A DNA stretch of 62,281 nt, taken from positions 1 to 62,281 of the IMG/VR virus record IMGVR_UViG_3300044627_002262; one strand, given 5' to 3'. The position numbers and the translations under genes are program-made. Under the pieces are notes generated by a model, which ran no database searches, had not been told where the DNA came from, and saw only the letters and a list, made by a program, of their open reading frames with translations. Below are positions 52,593 to 60,659 of this stretch, piece by piece (positions within the stretch are counted from its first letter, which is position 1; every line of letters starts with the position of its first letter). This DNA is from a virus.

Positions 52593-53168
52593 TTATTTTA
52601 ACCAGCACTTTGCTGGCAGATCGTTGCTGATTACAAATTGGTCTTTGTCAAAGAAAACGGCACTGCGGTTATCGTGTCGCATAATAGTGCATCCACCAAG
52701 TCGAGGAGTTGATTCAGTGTCTCTTGCTTGCCTTACACTGGTCGAGATGCGGTCAGTTGCAGTAATGCAAGCACCGCATCCTGCTCGCCAATTAATATTT
52801 TTTGGACAATCTAAACAGGTTTTTGCTCTCGCCTCTGCCAACTCGTCACTCACAAGTGCAACTTGCTTGTTGGAGTGCAATACATTTTTTGCCCAAATGG
52901 TTATGTCCCCAAGTAGTTCCGATTCCCGATTTGGTGGATTAACAGAGGTGATGACGACCATATCAACCCCGTGACAGTAGGTGGGATAATTGCCGCACAA
53001 AAACGAATTAATGTCACCCTGAACATCGCCAATTGGGAGATAATTCTCTGCGCGATAATTTTCAACAGTAGTGTACAACTCGTTGAGGGTATTAGCCTCA
53101 AGAAGTACCTCGCCATCTTTGTAGTGCCACCCTCCCGGTGGTTTAAATCCATGAATTGGGGTCGCCAT
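52593..53168 (-). CDS. Hypothetical protein with Cys-pair zinc-binding segment
   Basis: 191 residues. A beta-rich N-terminus (ATPIHGFKPPGGWHYKDGEVLLEANTLNELYTTVENY) is followed by a CLDCPKNINWRAGCGAC motif (about residues 123-139), resembling the zinc ribbon in the small protein at 55093..55341. It lies between large terminase and portal, so it may act in packaging. Function not known. Confidence 0.6.
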   Translation of the reverse strand: MATPIHGFKPPGGWHYKDGEVLLEANTLNELYTTVENYRAENYLPIGDVQGDINSFLCGNYPTYCHGVDMVVITSVNPPNRESELLGDITIWAKNVLHSNKQVALVSDELAEARAKTCLDCPKNINWRAGCGACITATDRISTSVRQARDTESTPRLGGCTIMRHDNRSAVFFDKDQFVISNDLPAKCWLK

Positions 53169-53240
53169 TTTTAACGCATAATCTTTGTTTTTAACTCCAA
53201 AATTAAAATTATCAAGCGATTTTTAACTCAAATTTAAAAT

Positions 53241-55100
53241 TTATTCAGAAAAATCAACATAACCCATACTCTCGATGCTGGGCAGTGGTTTATCATTCGA
53301 TCTTTCCTTCTTTGGTTCTGTCATTGTCGCGATTAATCCTTCCCTCTGGCGCAATAAATAAACCAGCAGACTTAATGAGTCCAACTGGTCAGGAGAGTTC
53401 TGTCTCGTCCTTTTAACAAAGTCACCCTTGCTCTCGACCCTTACGAGTCCTTGACCGACCTGCTTGTACCTTCGCCCGATAGCTTGCCTGACCAAGTCTT
53501 CAGTGGCAAACGATGGAGATATCTTCAAGTACTCAAATTCCAAGTATTTAGCGAGACCAAATATCAATTCAGTGACAACGCCTGAATAAACCTCATTCGC
53601 TCTTTGCGTGTCCTCACCCAGAAGGTGCGTCTCACTTGCTGCCCATGAGTAGTTAACGCCAAGCACTTCTTTGCCAAACAAACTACACAACGCATCCGAA
53701 ATGCCTGCACCATTGCCAGTGCGGTCAACGCACAACCAATTCGGGGCGATCTTCATTTGTTTGCAGAATTTGATTATTTGATCGGTCTGCTCCAAAGTCG
53801 CCTTCTTGGGAAAGTTAATTTGCGAATCCAGTTGCAACACTACCCTCGGACTGCTCCACGGCACAAACTTTCCACTCCTCGGAGTCCATCCATCCGACAA
53901 TCCAAACCTGCCGTAGCTACACACCACCTGATCTCGACCTTCCAGTGCCAAATCAAATGCTGCCAGCGGCACAACATGACCAATGAAGCGTACGATACCA
54001 AACGAATTGTCCATCATGGCAGGGGTAATAATCCCCATTGCCACACCCTCTTGAGGAAACCATCCCCTTGCCATCGTGTAATACTCTGCTGTCTTCCCTC
54101 GCGACTCGTATGCCTGATAGCCCTGAAAGGTCTGGAACCCGTGGAAGACGATTTTTTTCTTGACCACATTCTCGCACCTCGCGGCATCAAGTCGCAGGAT
54201 ATGCCATCCATCCCTCGACTCCCACTCGAAATCCTCCTCGCAGTCAATCGATCCCCACCCTCGGACTGGTTCGCACCTCTTGCCAAATTCACTGGTTCTG
54301 TCCTTCGGGTTGCTCGCGCCAAAAATTTTAATTCGACCTTTTGCGCCTTCTGTATCGGCGGCAGACAGGATGTTCTGAAGACCCTCCCAAACGCCTGCTG
54401 GCACTTCCTCGGCTTCGTCAAGCACAACATGAGTCCTACTCATCCGACCCCACTTCTGATGCGCTTTCGCTCTTGGACTCGGATGGAATCCACGCAATGT
54501 GCCTGCACCAGAATCACCCTTCGGGACTGCAACAAGGTGGATTCCGTTCTTGTCGTCGTCATTCGCTTGAATCGACTTCACCAAGTCCTCACTACCCTCA
54601 AACTCTGGACGCACCAGAGCAGTCCTGTAAAAGGTCTTGATAGCAGCAAAAACATTTCGTTGAGCGTGAGCTTCGGTCAGGGATACCACCTTGACGCAGG
54701 TGTACTCTGGGTCTCGCATCCAATCCAAAAGGAACCATGCCGCCGCATTGAATGTTTTCCCCATTGCGCCTGCTCCCTGAATAAGCAGTTTGTCATACTC
54801 AAACAGGCATCGCCATGTCTCCTGCGCGGAACTTGGTCGCCAGTCATAAACTGCCTCTCCCCACAACATAGTTGCTGCTGCTTCAAATTGATCTCCATCG
54901 AGAAGTTTCTGCACGAACTGCATGACCAAGTCGCGAGAGTTCTTGTGCGTCAGCACAACCTTTCCACTGCCTCTCGCAACATTTCGTATGATGTATTCTG
55001 CCGCATACAGCAACCCGTCAGTATCACTCCGATCAGCTTGCTCCCGCACATTGCGAGCAATTGCCAGTACCTCCTGCACATATCCATTCTGCTCAACCAT
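53241..55100 (-). CDS. terL: Terminase large subunit
   Basis: 619 residues. ATPase: Walker A QGAGAMGKT (108-116), Walker B VVLDEAEE (225-232) with the catalytic Glu. Nuclease: an Asp in WLCVDRTGNG near residue 455, and the Glu/Asp-rich EVYSGVVTELIFG region nearby, as in RNase-H-like terminase nucleases. The motor packages DNA into the prohead and cuts headfuls. It overlaps the upstream zinc ribbon by 8 bases; the small subunit lies 3.3 kb upstream at 58421..58900, an unusual separation. Confidence 0.88.
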   Translation of the reverse strand: MVEQNGYVQEVLAIARNVREQADRSDTDGLLYAAEYIIRNVARGSGKVVLTHKNSRDLVMQFVQKLLDGDQFEAAATMLWGEAVYDWRPSSAQETWRCLFEYDKLLIQGAGAMGKTFNAAAWFLLDWMRDPEYTCVKVVSLTEAHAQRNVFAAIKTFYRTALVRPEFEGSEDLVKSIQANDDDKNGIHLVAVPKGDSGAGTLRGFHPSPRAKAHQKWGRMSRTHVVLDEAEEVPAGVWEGLQNILSAADTEGAKGRIKIFGASNPKDRTSEFGKRCEPVRGWGSIDCEEDFEWESRDGWHILRLDAARCENVVKKKIVFHGFQTFQGYQAYESRGKTAEYYTMARGWFPQEGVAMGIITPAMMDNSFGIVRFIGHVVPLAAFDLALEGRDQVVCSYGRFGLSDGWTPRSGKFVPWSSPRVVLQLDSQINFPKKATLEQTDQIIKFCKQMKIAPNWLCVDRTGNGAGISDALCSLFGKEVLGVNYSWAASETHLLGEDTQRANEVYSGVVTELIFGLAKYLEFEYLKISPSFATEDLVRQAIGRRYKQVGQGLVRVESKGDFVKRTRQNSPDQLDSLSLLVYLLRQREGLIATMTEPKKERSNDKPLPSIESMGYVDFSE

Positions 55101-55341
55101 TGCTCTCCTCCCACTTCCCCACAGGACACTGCTCGGTTGCCATAACAGTCTTTATCTCCATGTTGCATCCGCATTCTCGGCATTTGCCCATGCCTCGATA
55201 TCCAGCAGCATCGAACATCTCGCAGTCAGCACAGATGCGTAATCTCCGCGCCACCTCTGCCTCATCCACGCATGGCAAGCCTGCCGCTACAAACGCAGCA
55301 GCACTCGACATAAAGTTCTTCGCCTTCTCAAATATGCTCAT
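55093..55341 (-). CDS. Small zinc-ribbon protein near the terminase
   Basis: 82 residues from ATG 55341 ([17 protein letters not shown]...), coupled by ATGA to the GT4 gene. RICADCEMF...[10 protein letters not shown]...[10 protein letters not shown] has CxxC, CxxCxC and a later Cys, a zinc ribbon. Similar in pattern to the ribbon of 52593..53168 two genes on. Such proteins often flank phage terminases; the function is unknown. Confidence 0.65.
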   Translation of the reverse strand: MSIFEKAKNFMSSAAAFVAAGLPCVDEAEVARRLRICADCEMFDAAGYRGMGKCRECGCNMEIKTVMATEQCPVGKWEESNG

Positions 55342-56459
55342 AATGGTTTCAACATCTTCGTCATTGCATGAATCCCGTTCCCCTCGGCGTACCACCCTTC
55401 GCCAGTGTAGATGTCCAAGATGTCGTTGAAGTACTTCTCGTACATCGGTGCTACCTTCTCCAAACTGAAGTTCAGCCCAAATGCCCTACACGCTCTTGAA
55501 CTAATCGTACCCTTCTGGATTTCCCTCACCGCATCCACATAGTCGCCCATCGTCCTGCACCGATACCCAGTGACCCCATGCAGGTTATTCTCGGCGAATG
55601 ATCCCCAGTCGGAAGTGATCGTCGGCGTACCTGACAAAAGGTTCTCGACCTGCACCCCGCCAAATGGCTCGACATACTGCGAAGGCACAAACGATGCCAT
55701 CGCATTTGCCATCAACCTGCGCCTCGTCGGGACATCTGCATATCCGACATACTCGACATGGTCAGGCAATTGGTAACCTTCCTCCTTCTGCCCAGCAATG
55801 ATCAACCGCACTCCTGCCCTCTGCGTTGCCTGAATCGCGATGTCCACTCCCTTGCCACTATAGACCCTGCCCAAGTACAAGAAGTAATCCTCTTTCTGGT
55901 CTGGATTGAAGTCGAAATCTGCGACATCAAAGTAATTCGGGATGACCACCTCGTAGTTGTCCTGCCTGCAATTGCCGACTGCCTGCAAGCCACAATACGC
56001 ATGGTAAATTGCGTAGCTCTCAAAGACCTTGAACCTGCACCAGTGACCACCTGCGTAGCCGATGCCCGGCTCAACTGCAATCATGTCAGGGTGAGCATCC
56101 ACCACTGGTCTCACTCCTGATCCCCAGAACGGCAGGATGAAATCATGCTGCTGCTTTCGCTTGCCGACCTCTTCAATCGCATTGCGGAAGAATGTCTGGT
56201 ACGCATGGTCTCCCATGTCGAACTTGAAGAATGTCTTCCTCCAGTCGTGATCCCCATACGCTACCTTCCAGTCGTCGTTCGTCAGCACTGGCACTGACTC
56301 GGTGCAGATCAAGTCACTGTCCTCATGCCCATAATGAATGACCTCATGCCCTCGCTCCACCATCATCTTGCCGAACTTCACGACCTTTTGCGTGTAGGCA
56401 CAGGCATTGAATTCCTTGCTCGTTACTGTATGCGGTAATCCAAGTATGTGAAATCTCAT
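55338..56459 (-). CDS. GT4-type glycosyltransferase
   Basis: 373 residues. [21 protein letters not shown] is the classical second-domain strand-loop of GT4 transferases, and [20 protein letters not shown] holds the Ex7E motif (EPFGGVQVE) that binds the nucleotide sugar; [20 protein letters not shown] follows. It is retained next to the terminase, apart from the two transferases in the capsid block. Substrate unknown; a host cell-surface glycan or a virion glycan are the usual options. Confidence 0.85.
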   Translation of the reverse strand: MRFHILGLPHTVTSKEFNACAYTQKVVKFGKMMVERGHEVIHYGHEDSDLICTESVPVLTNDDWKVAYGDHDWRKTFFKFDMGDHAYQTFFRNAIEEVGKRKQQHDFILPFWGSGVRPVVDAHPDMIAVEPGIGYAGGHWCRFKVFESYAIYHAYCGLQAVGNCRQDNYEVVIPNYFDVADFDFNPDQKEDYFLYLGRVYSGKGVDIAIQATQRAGVRLIIAGQKEEGYQLPDHVEYVGYADVPTRRRLMANAMASFVPSQYVEPFGGVQVENLLSGTPTITSDWGSFAENNLHGVTGYRCRTMGDYVDAVREIQKGTISSRACRAFGLNFSLEKVAPMYEKYFNDILDIYTGEGWYAEGNGIHAMTKMLKPL

Positions 56460-56746
56460 ATATATTTACTGTTATCTACTCTACCTTGCTCAATGTCGTT
56501 ATACTCCTTCAAAGTGATCCCCATCCTGCTTGCTGCGACCCGCTGAACCTCTTTGCGCTTGATCCTGCCTGCTCTCATGCGCTTCCCAATATCGCTCCAC
56601 TTCTGCATCTCGTCAGGCACTGCGCCAGTTGCTTCACACAGACGGCATGGCAACTTGCAAAATTTGTTGTGGGACTTGCCGTTCACCATGTCGAAATGCG
56701 CGACCCCAATGAAGTAGCCTTTCCCGTGACAGTCAGGACAGTTCAT
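56456..56746 (-). CDS. Zinc-finger plus HTH-like small protein
   Basis: 96 residues from ATG 56746. [10 protein letters not shown] (CxxCxGxG) and [12 protein letters not shown] give a DnaJ-type zinc knuckle; then [32 protein letters not shown] looks like a Cro/C1-type helix-turn-helix. The combination resembles MqsA-type antitoxin/regulator architecture. Coupled to 56743..57030 by ATGA. Confidence 0.65.
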   Translation of the reverse strand: MNCPDCHGKGYFIGVAHFDMVNGKSHNKFCKLPCRLCEATGAVPDEMQKWSDIGKRMRAGRIKRKEVQRVAASRMGITLKEYNDIEQGRVDNSKYI

Positions 56747-57030
56747 GCTGCTTTCTCTTTTTTTGGTTTGTTGTTCTTGTCCTGAACAAATGCTTCTCTT
56801 CGGATTGCCTGCCAAGGCCAATCGATGGCATCGCATAACTGCTCAAACTCCCTGCTCTTCAAGAAGTGAATCGCATCGTCCTGCCACTTCTTTGCAACAT
56901 TCTCCGTGTTGTTGCGCTTGAATCCTTCTGTCTTCCCAGACGCATCCAAAAACGCTCGGTAGATCATCTCGGTTATGACAGTGCGGGTGAATAGTAGTTC
57001 GTTCTCTTCCTTTTGGTCTCGTATAGTCAT
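56743..57030 (-). CDS. Hypothetical protein
   Basis: 95 residues, helical: ELLFTRTVITEMIYRAFLDASG, ENVAKKWQDDAIHFLKSREFEQLCDAIDWPWQAIRREAF and a Lys-rich tail. The WQDDAxxFLxSxEF...CxxIDWPxxxIR pattern is found in small phage proteins encoded upstream of terminase genes; role unknown. Confidence 0.65.
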   Translation of the reverse strand: MTIRDQKEENELLFTRTVITEMIYRAFLDASGKTEGFKRNNTENVAKKWQDDAIHFLKSREFEQLCDAIDWPWQAIRREAFVQDKNNKPKKEKAA

Positions 57031-57239
57031 TCGATTACTTTGATTGTGTCGTCTTCACACTTTAGCCAGTAGAACTCTTCTTGCCAATACATCTCGTTTG
57101 GATCAACTCTTCCTACTCCTTTATAGTCTGGGTAGTTATCTTTTACCCATTTGCGAAGTTGTTTCTTTGTGCGGAATGCCGCGATTGGAAGGCCGTTGCT
57201 GTTGTTTCTGTATCCTTGGAATAAGATGTATACTTTCAT
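57027..57239 (-). CDS. Small hypothetical protein
   Basis: 70 residues from ATG 57239 (MKVYILFQGYRNNSNGLPIAAF...RTKKQLRKWVKDNYPD), ending with EDDTIKVIE. ATGA overlap with 57236..57496 fixes the start. Alpha/beta, no known family. Confidence 0.65.
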   Translation of the reverse strand: MKVYILFQGYRNNSNGLPIAAFRTKKQLRKWVKDNYPDYKGVGRVDPNEMYWQEEFYWLKCEDDTIKVIE

Positions 57240-57496
57240 TCCAGTTCCTCCAAGTAGATCGGCGTACTCTCGCCAACCCATGCGCCTGCCAGATTGAATT
57301 CAAAGTACTCTTCAGCCTGCTCCTCGTCCATGTCACGCATCAGTACCTCGATACATTTGCGCCTGCTGTAGACTGCGATGGGCTTGCCAAACTGCCTTCC
57401 AATGCCGAGGAACGCATCTGCGAACCCATCTGCCAAAGTGATCTCCTCTTCGTCCAGTGCCTCTGCTACCCGTTCTGTGAGTTCGTTGTCGGTCAT
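57236..57496 (-). CDS. Small hypothetical protein
   Basis: 86 residues from ATG 57496 (MTDNELTERVAEALDEEEITLADGF...). Acidic and helical, with a central basic strand (FGKPIAVYSRRKCIEVLM) and an acidic tail. Start set by ATGA overlap with 57493..57723. Not recognised. Confidence 0.65.
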   Translation of the reverse strand: MTDNELTERVAEALDEEEITLADGFADAFLGIGRQFGKPIAVYSRRKCIEVLMRDMDEEQAEEYFEFNLAGAWVGESTPIYLEELE

Positions 57497-57723
57497 AGCT
57501 TGAGCCACTGCGTTGGAGCGACAGGACACATCACTGCGTCCGTTGCCTGAAATACCATGAACTGGAGACCGGGGTGCTTCTCTGCGAGTCTGGATGCCTC
57601 CTGCTTGGCCTTTACCAAGTCCCAATGAATGCGGGTAGGTAGATGCAATGGATCGATGCTACAGGTGCGTTCCTCGATGCAAGAGACCTCGTTAGCCTTG
57701 TGGAGTCGGGTTATGATGTACAT
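57493..57723 (-). CDS. Small hypothetical protein
   Basis: 76 residues (MYIITRLHKANEVSCIEERTC...VFQATDAVMCPVAPTQWLKL) with three cysteines. No family recognised. Coupled to the next gene. Confidence 0.6.
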   Translation of the reverse strand: MYIITRLHKANEVSCIEERTCSIDPLHLPTRIHWDLVKAKQEASRLAEKHPGLQFMVFQATDAVMCPVAPTQWLKL

Positions 57724-57725
57724 GG

Positions 57726-57884
57726 TTATTCGTCTTTCGGTGGTTTCGGTTCACTCTGTCCGTAAACATGGTTAGGGTTTCTCCGCTCCCATTGCTGGAG
57801 TCGGTCTATGCCGTCACGCTCATCTCTATCTTCCTTGTCGCGCCAGTATTCCTCTGGGTCGTCGTAGTAGTCTCGTTTTGCCAT
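57726..57884 (-). CDS. Small highly charged protein
   Basis: 52 residues (MAKRDYYDDPEEYWRDKEDR...QWERRNPNHVYGQSEPKPPK), almost entirely polar with alternating acidic and basic residues. It fills the gap between neighbours exactly, 2 bases from the next start. No function known. Confidence 0.5.
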   Translation of the reverse strand: MAKRDYYDDPEEYWRDKEDRDERDGIDRLQQWERRNPNHVYGQSEPKPPKDE

Positions 57885-57899
57885 ATAATGTGTTGGTTG

Positions 57900-58169
57900 C
57901 TATTGGTTAATAGTCAATTTGCTTTCACCTTCTGCTCTTTGCAGAAAGCATTTACCTATGGCGAGCGCGGGAGTATTTAAACCATATAAAGATTTGTTAA
58001 TTTCATGGTTTTCAATAACTTTTTTGCTTTTGATATTTTTAGAAAATACCTTTACGCATTTCCATGCTCCATAGTTATTCCCGTGATCGTCTATGATCAA
58101 AATTCCTGTGTGATTTGGTAAACCAATATATTGCGTGTTGTTTATTTTAAATGTAACGAATATTTTCAT
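57900..58169 (-). CDS. Hypothetical protein, AT-rich gene
   Basis: 89 residues. Beta-rich (MKIFVTFKINNTQYIGLPNH...ILIIDDHGNNYGAWKCVKVF), with a helical C-terminus. The gene is clearly more AT-rich than those around it and uses an A/T leader, suggesting a separate origin. Not recognised. Confidence 0.6.
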   Translation of the reverse strand: MKIFVTFKINNTQYIGLPNHTGILIIDDHGNNYGAWKCVKVFSKNIKSKKVIENHEINKSLYGLNTPALAIGKCFLQRAEGESKLTINQ

Positions 58170-58223
58170 TTTGTGTGTTTCTTGGATTCCATTATCTACT
58201 ACCTATCTTATCGGAAGTTATCA

Positions 58224-58424
58224 TCATTTTCGCTTTATAATCTTGCTATTCTCAACGACATACGCTTCAATCGCATTCATGTCATTTTGTGCCTGTTTCA
58301 GTCCCTCTTCGGTCATGGAATAAGTATACGCATAAGGAGGCATTGGTTTGCCTCTGCTCAACCTTGGCCCGACTGGGCATCCGTTGGCACATATGGTGAG
58401 TCGGATTTCAAACTCGATCTTCAT
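58224..58424 (-). CDS. Small hypothetical protein beside terS
   Basis: 66 residues (MKIEFEIRLTICANGCPVGPRLSRGKPMPPYAY...). ATGA overlap with the small terminase gene upstream. A CANGC segment and a helical tail. Not recognised. Confidence 0.6.
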   Translation of the reverse strand: MKIEFEIRLTICANGCPVGPRLSRGKPMPPYAYTYSMTEEGLKQAQNDMNAIEAYVVENSKIIKRK

Positions 58425-58900
58425 GGTTGCGGTAGTTTGCCTGATTCAAGTTCGATTGCCTCTGGCTTGCCTGATCGTGATGGCAGTGCGAATGACACAG
58501 TGAGCGCAGTATTGCCTGTCTGCTCTACCTCGACTTTGTCACCATACTTCTTGGGTGCAATCTTGCTTGCTGCCCATTTGAGCGCATCCATGCGTAGACG
58601 GCCTATTGCTGCGTCATGGGAGCCAAAGGCTTCGTCAATGATCATCTCGGCATAGCAGTCTGCTTGTTTGATTCGCGCCTGCGTGTATTGCTCCTTAAAA
58701 GTTTGATTAGTATCAAGCCAGCGATAGATTGCAGAGGATGCAGGCATATGATCGTCGAGAACGATCTTGCGTAGAGTCTCACCATTTGCCATGCGTTTAC
58801 AGATTTCATCGGCGATGTCTTGAGTGAAGATGGTAGGTCTACCAATTTTTTTTTGCTTTGGAAGTTCTTGATCAGGTTCTGTTAATGAGTTGTCTGACAT
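58421..58900 (-). CDS. terS: Terminase small subunit
   Basis: 159 residues. The N-terminal half has a helix-turn-helix (IFTQDIADEICKRMANGETLRKIV, PASSAIYRWLDTNQTFKEQYTQA) and the middle (DAAIGRLRMDALKWAASKIAPKKYGDK) is the oligomerisation core typical of Sf6-type small terminases. It recognises phage DNA for packaging. Being first in the late transcript and separated from terL by about ten small genes is unusual. Overlaps the following gene by ATGA. Confidence 0.8.
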   Translation of the reverse strand: MSDNSLTEPDQELPKQKKIGRPTIFTQDIADEICKRMANGETLRKIVLDDHMPASSAIYRWLDTNQTFKEQYTQARIKQADCYAEMIIDEAFGSHDAAIGRLRMDALKWAASKIAPKKYGDKVEVEQTGNTALTVSFALPSRSGKPEAIELESGKLPQP

Positions 58901-58908
58901 AATAGGTC

Positions 58909-58938
58909 TTGACTTTTTAGCAATTGTTTACTTATAAT
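58909..58938 (+). promoter_or_regulatory. Sigma70-like promoter opposing all genes
   Basis: TTGACT (58909-58914), 18-base spacer and TATAAT (58933-58938) on the plus strand in the gap between terS and the RusA-like gene. It would transcribe antisense through the RusA-like gene. The -10 is a perfect consensus and one base of the -35 differs. The same gap must also carry the start of late transcription on the minus strand, but I see no good minus-strand consensus. Confidence 0.45.
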
Positions 58939-58972
58939 GAAGAGTCTTCGTTAAGCGATTGGTCAATCGCTT
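58939..58972. promoter_or_regulatory. Two perfect dyads, operator candidates
   Basis: GAAGAGTCTTC (58939-58949) is a perfect dyad around one base, and AAGCGATTG/CAATCGCTT (58953-58961, 58964-58972) is a perfect 9-base inverted repeat around GT. They directly follow the -10 above, at the position where a repressor would block it, and lie at the early/late boundary. Confidence 0.5.
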
Positions 58973-59400
58973 GACTGCGAGGTGAGTGTTTGTGTAGCGT
59001 CCTGCCGTTGTTTCAGAGGTTTTTCTGGGTGGTAGATGATTTCGATGATCGTTTTTTCGTCTGCCCTGTGCTTGCATCGTTGTTGCGAGTAGTTGGCGTT
59101 GATGGATTCTGGGTCATCATCGTGAATGAGTCCAGAGTATCGAAGTTGATCGGTAAGAGGTTTCGTGCCTCCAACGAAATTATCGAAGTCTTGGAGTTTG
59201 ATGCTGACTCTTTCAATGCGGAGAGTAACGCGCTTTTTGCCTTTTGTTTGTGCTTGTGGAGATTTGACCAGTGGGAGGACAGGATCGTGTTGAGGGATGG
59301 TGTCAAGTACCCGTGGAGGTGGAGGCGTAGGGTAATAGTTCCCGTCTGGGTGCAGGTGGTAATTGAGTGCGAGGAGTTGCTCATGCGTCCAGTTGCTCAT
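58963..59400 (-). CDS. RusA-like Holliday junction resolvase
   Basis: 145 residues. RVSIKLQDFDNFVGGTKPLTDQLRYSGLIHDDDPESI has the DxDN...KPLxDxL...GxIxDDD layout of the RusA nuclease (acidic residues bind Mg). The N-terminus (NYHLHPDGNYYPTPPPPRVLD) is Pro-rich, and the C-terminus carries the usual EKTIIEIIYHPEK strand. Cuts four-way junctions produced by RecT recombination and resolves branched DNA before packaging. ATG 59400 overlaps the preceding stop. Confidence 0.72.
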   Translation of the reverse strand: MSNWTHEQLLALNYHLHPDGNYYPTPPPPRVLDTIPQHDPVLPLVKSPQAQTKGKKRVTLRIERVSIKLQDFDNFVGGTKPLTDQLRYSGLIHDDDPESINANYSQQRCKHRADEKTIIEIIYHPEKPLKQRQDATQTLTSQSSD

Positions 59401-59656
59401 GTTTTTGTCTGAATTGGTTGAGTCGTTCGATGATGTCTTGGGAGACTGCGAAGAGATCGGGTTTCTTTTCGAGAACGATTGAGAGTTGGGAGATTGAGTG
59501 TGAGATTGCGTTCTGCATATTGGGACTGACTACATGGTCATTGCTTGCTGCAAGTGCCTCGTATTCGCCAAGTAGTTGGTTGAGATTTACAGCAAGGATT
59601 GTTGCTGCGACTGTGAGCTTGATCTCGGTCTTGGTTGGTTCTTTTGATTTAGCCAT
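59381..59656 (-). CDS. Hypothetical helical protein
   Basis: 91 residues (MAKSKEPTKTEIKLTVAATILAVNLNQLLGEYEAL...SHSISQLSIVLEKKPDLFAV). Helical, no recognised family. It lies between the SSB-like protein and RusA; partly overlapped by RusA start. Confidence 0.6.
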   Translation of the reverse strand: MAKSKEPTKTEIKLTVAATILAVNLNQLLGEYEALAASNDHVVSPNMQNAISHSISQLSIVLEKKPDLFAVSQDIIERLNQFRQKHEQLDA

Positions 59657-59822
59657 TATGTTGTGATTGGGTTGGGGGGATGCGAGGTTTTATGTGGTTA
59701 CCTCGCGGGGTTAATGAATGACCAGCATAACATGGATGCCGCCACAATCCCCAGTTTGGATGACAGGTGAGCAGTTTGCGCGTTGCTGCTCTGGGTTCCC
59801 TGCTTAAAGCCCGCCAAGGCAT
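59649..59822 (-). CDS. Possible small basic protein
   Basis: 57 residues from ATG 59822 (MPWRALSREPRAATRKLLTC...), preceded by ACCATAAACCAAACCAAACTAA, resembling leaders of recT and other early genes, and overlapping the next ATG by 8 bases. The composition is Arg/Pro/His-rich with two cysteines. Weakly supported; the 59657-59883 gap may instead be a non-coding leader. A different frame (59698..59859) is open for 53 codons. Confidence 0.3.
   Translation of the reverse strand: MPWRALSREPRAATRKLLTCHPNWGLWRHPCYAGHSLTPRGNHIKPRIPPTQSQHNG
59682..59706 (-). terminator. Hairpin downstream of the SSB-like gene
   Basis: GCGAGGT and ACCTCGC form a 7-base stem with an 11-base loop, about 180 bases after the SSB-like stop. 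No U-tract. Attenuation between SSB and the following genes is possible. Confidence 0.35.
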
Positions 59823-59883
59823 TTAGTTTGGTTTGGTTTATGGTTAATGCGCCCCACATCTTTCGATGACCTGTCAAAGTGTA

Positions 59884-60450
59884 TCAGAATGGAATCTCGT
59901 CGCCATCCTCGTCATGCGTCTTGACTGGTGGCAATGGTCTGCTGGCAGGTTTGGACGCGACTGCTGGCTTTGTAGGCGCAGCAACAGGCGATCCTGCGCG
60001 GCGAGGCATGGATGCGGCGAGTTCTTTAGCGATCTCTGCTGCCTTGGCTTTAGCTTCAGCTTTTTCAGCCTCGATCTCTTCTGGCGACTTGCCGCCATTG
60101 GTGCGATCCATGTAAGGGTTATTGAGCCACTTTGCTTTGAATGATGTCTTGCCGTTGTACTCCTCCTGCTCGACTACCACTTCGACTTCTTTGCCTGCGA
60201 AGTTGATGTTGTTCCAGTCCCAGTCGATACCAAAACAATTTTCCAATGCCTCGATGGTGCGTTCTTGGGTGCGATCAGTGAGGTAGCCATACCAGTCGAT
60301 GGTCTTGTTCTTCTGTGCGCCTTCAGTGGTGATGGTGACTGGAACTCGGATGAAGCGTGTACCTGTCTTGCTCTCGCCTAACCATCCGTAGATTGGTTCG
60401 GATACTTTGCCAAGGAATGATCCTTCTGCGTCGATTTGATATTTACTCAT
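59884..60450 (-). CDS. Single-stranded DNA-binding-like protein
   Basis: 188 residues. An OB-fold-like N-terminal domain (SFLGKVSEPIYGWLGESKTGT...RFIRVPVTI, KNKTIDWYGYLTDRT, AGKEVEVVVEQEEYNGKTSF) is followed by an Ala/Glu/Lys helix, a Pro/Ala linker and the end HDEDGDEIPF. The acidic tail with terminal IPF equals the SSB C-terminal peptide that recruits recombination and repair proteins. Not the canonical SSB sequence; resembles phage DUF669-type SSB substitutes. AAATAAATAT-type leader. Confidence 0.7.
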   Translation of the reverse strand: MSKYQIDAEGSFLGKVSEPIYGWLGESKTGTRFIRVPVTITTEGAQKNKTIDWYGYLTDRTQERTIEALENCFGIDWDWNNINFAGKEVEVVVEQEEYNGKTSFKAKWLNNPYMDRTNGGKSPEEIEAEKAEAKAKAAEIAKELAASMPRRAGSPVAAPTKPAVASKPASRPLPPVKTHDEDGDEIPF

Positions 60451-60458
60451 ATATTTAT

Positions 60459-60659
60459 TTATTCTGCTTTGTTTGCTGCCGCGATATTGTTCAGTATGTG
60501 CGATTCAAATTCTTTCATTTTTGCACCGATAGCAGTTGTGAAATCGACTGCCGTCTGGTGGTCTTTGATCGGAATTACGATGCGTGTACTTACTGGTTTA
60601 GTGTTCCGCTTGCAGGTTGTCACCCACATTTTGATTTTGGTTACTTTTGGCTCTTTCAT
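60459..60659 (-). CDS. Small hypothetical protein
   Basis: 66 residues, basic and alpha/beta (MKEPKVTKIKMWVTTCKRNTKPVSTRIVIP, then AVDFTTAIGAKMKEFESHIL). Overlaps the previous gene (ATG within its 3' end). Family not recognised. Confidence 0.6.
   Translation of the reverse strand: MKEPKVTKIKMWVTTCKRNTKPVSTRIVIPIKDHQTAVDFTTAIGAKMKEFESHILNNIAAANKAE

Noticed and set aside
53757-55145. A 462-codon plus-strand open frame
   Set aside because: Antisense to the large terminase gene, with composition typical of a reversed coding strand and no motif.
59698-59859. 53-codon frame after the SSB-like gene
   Set aside because: A neighbouring frame (59649..59822) has the leader that resembles other early genes; both are weak and only one is listed.
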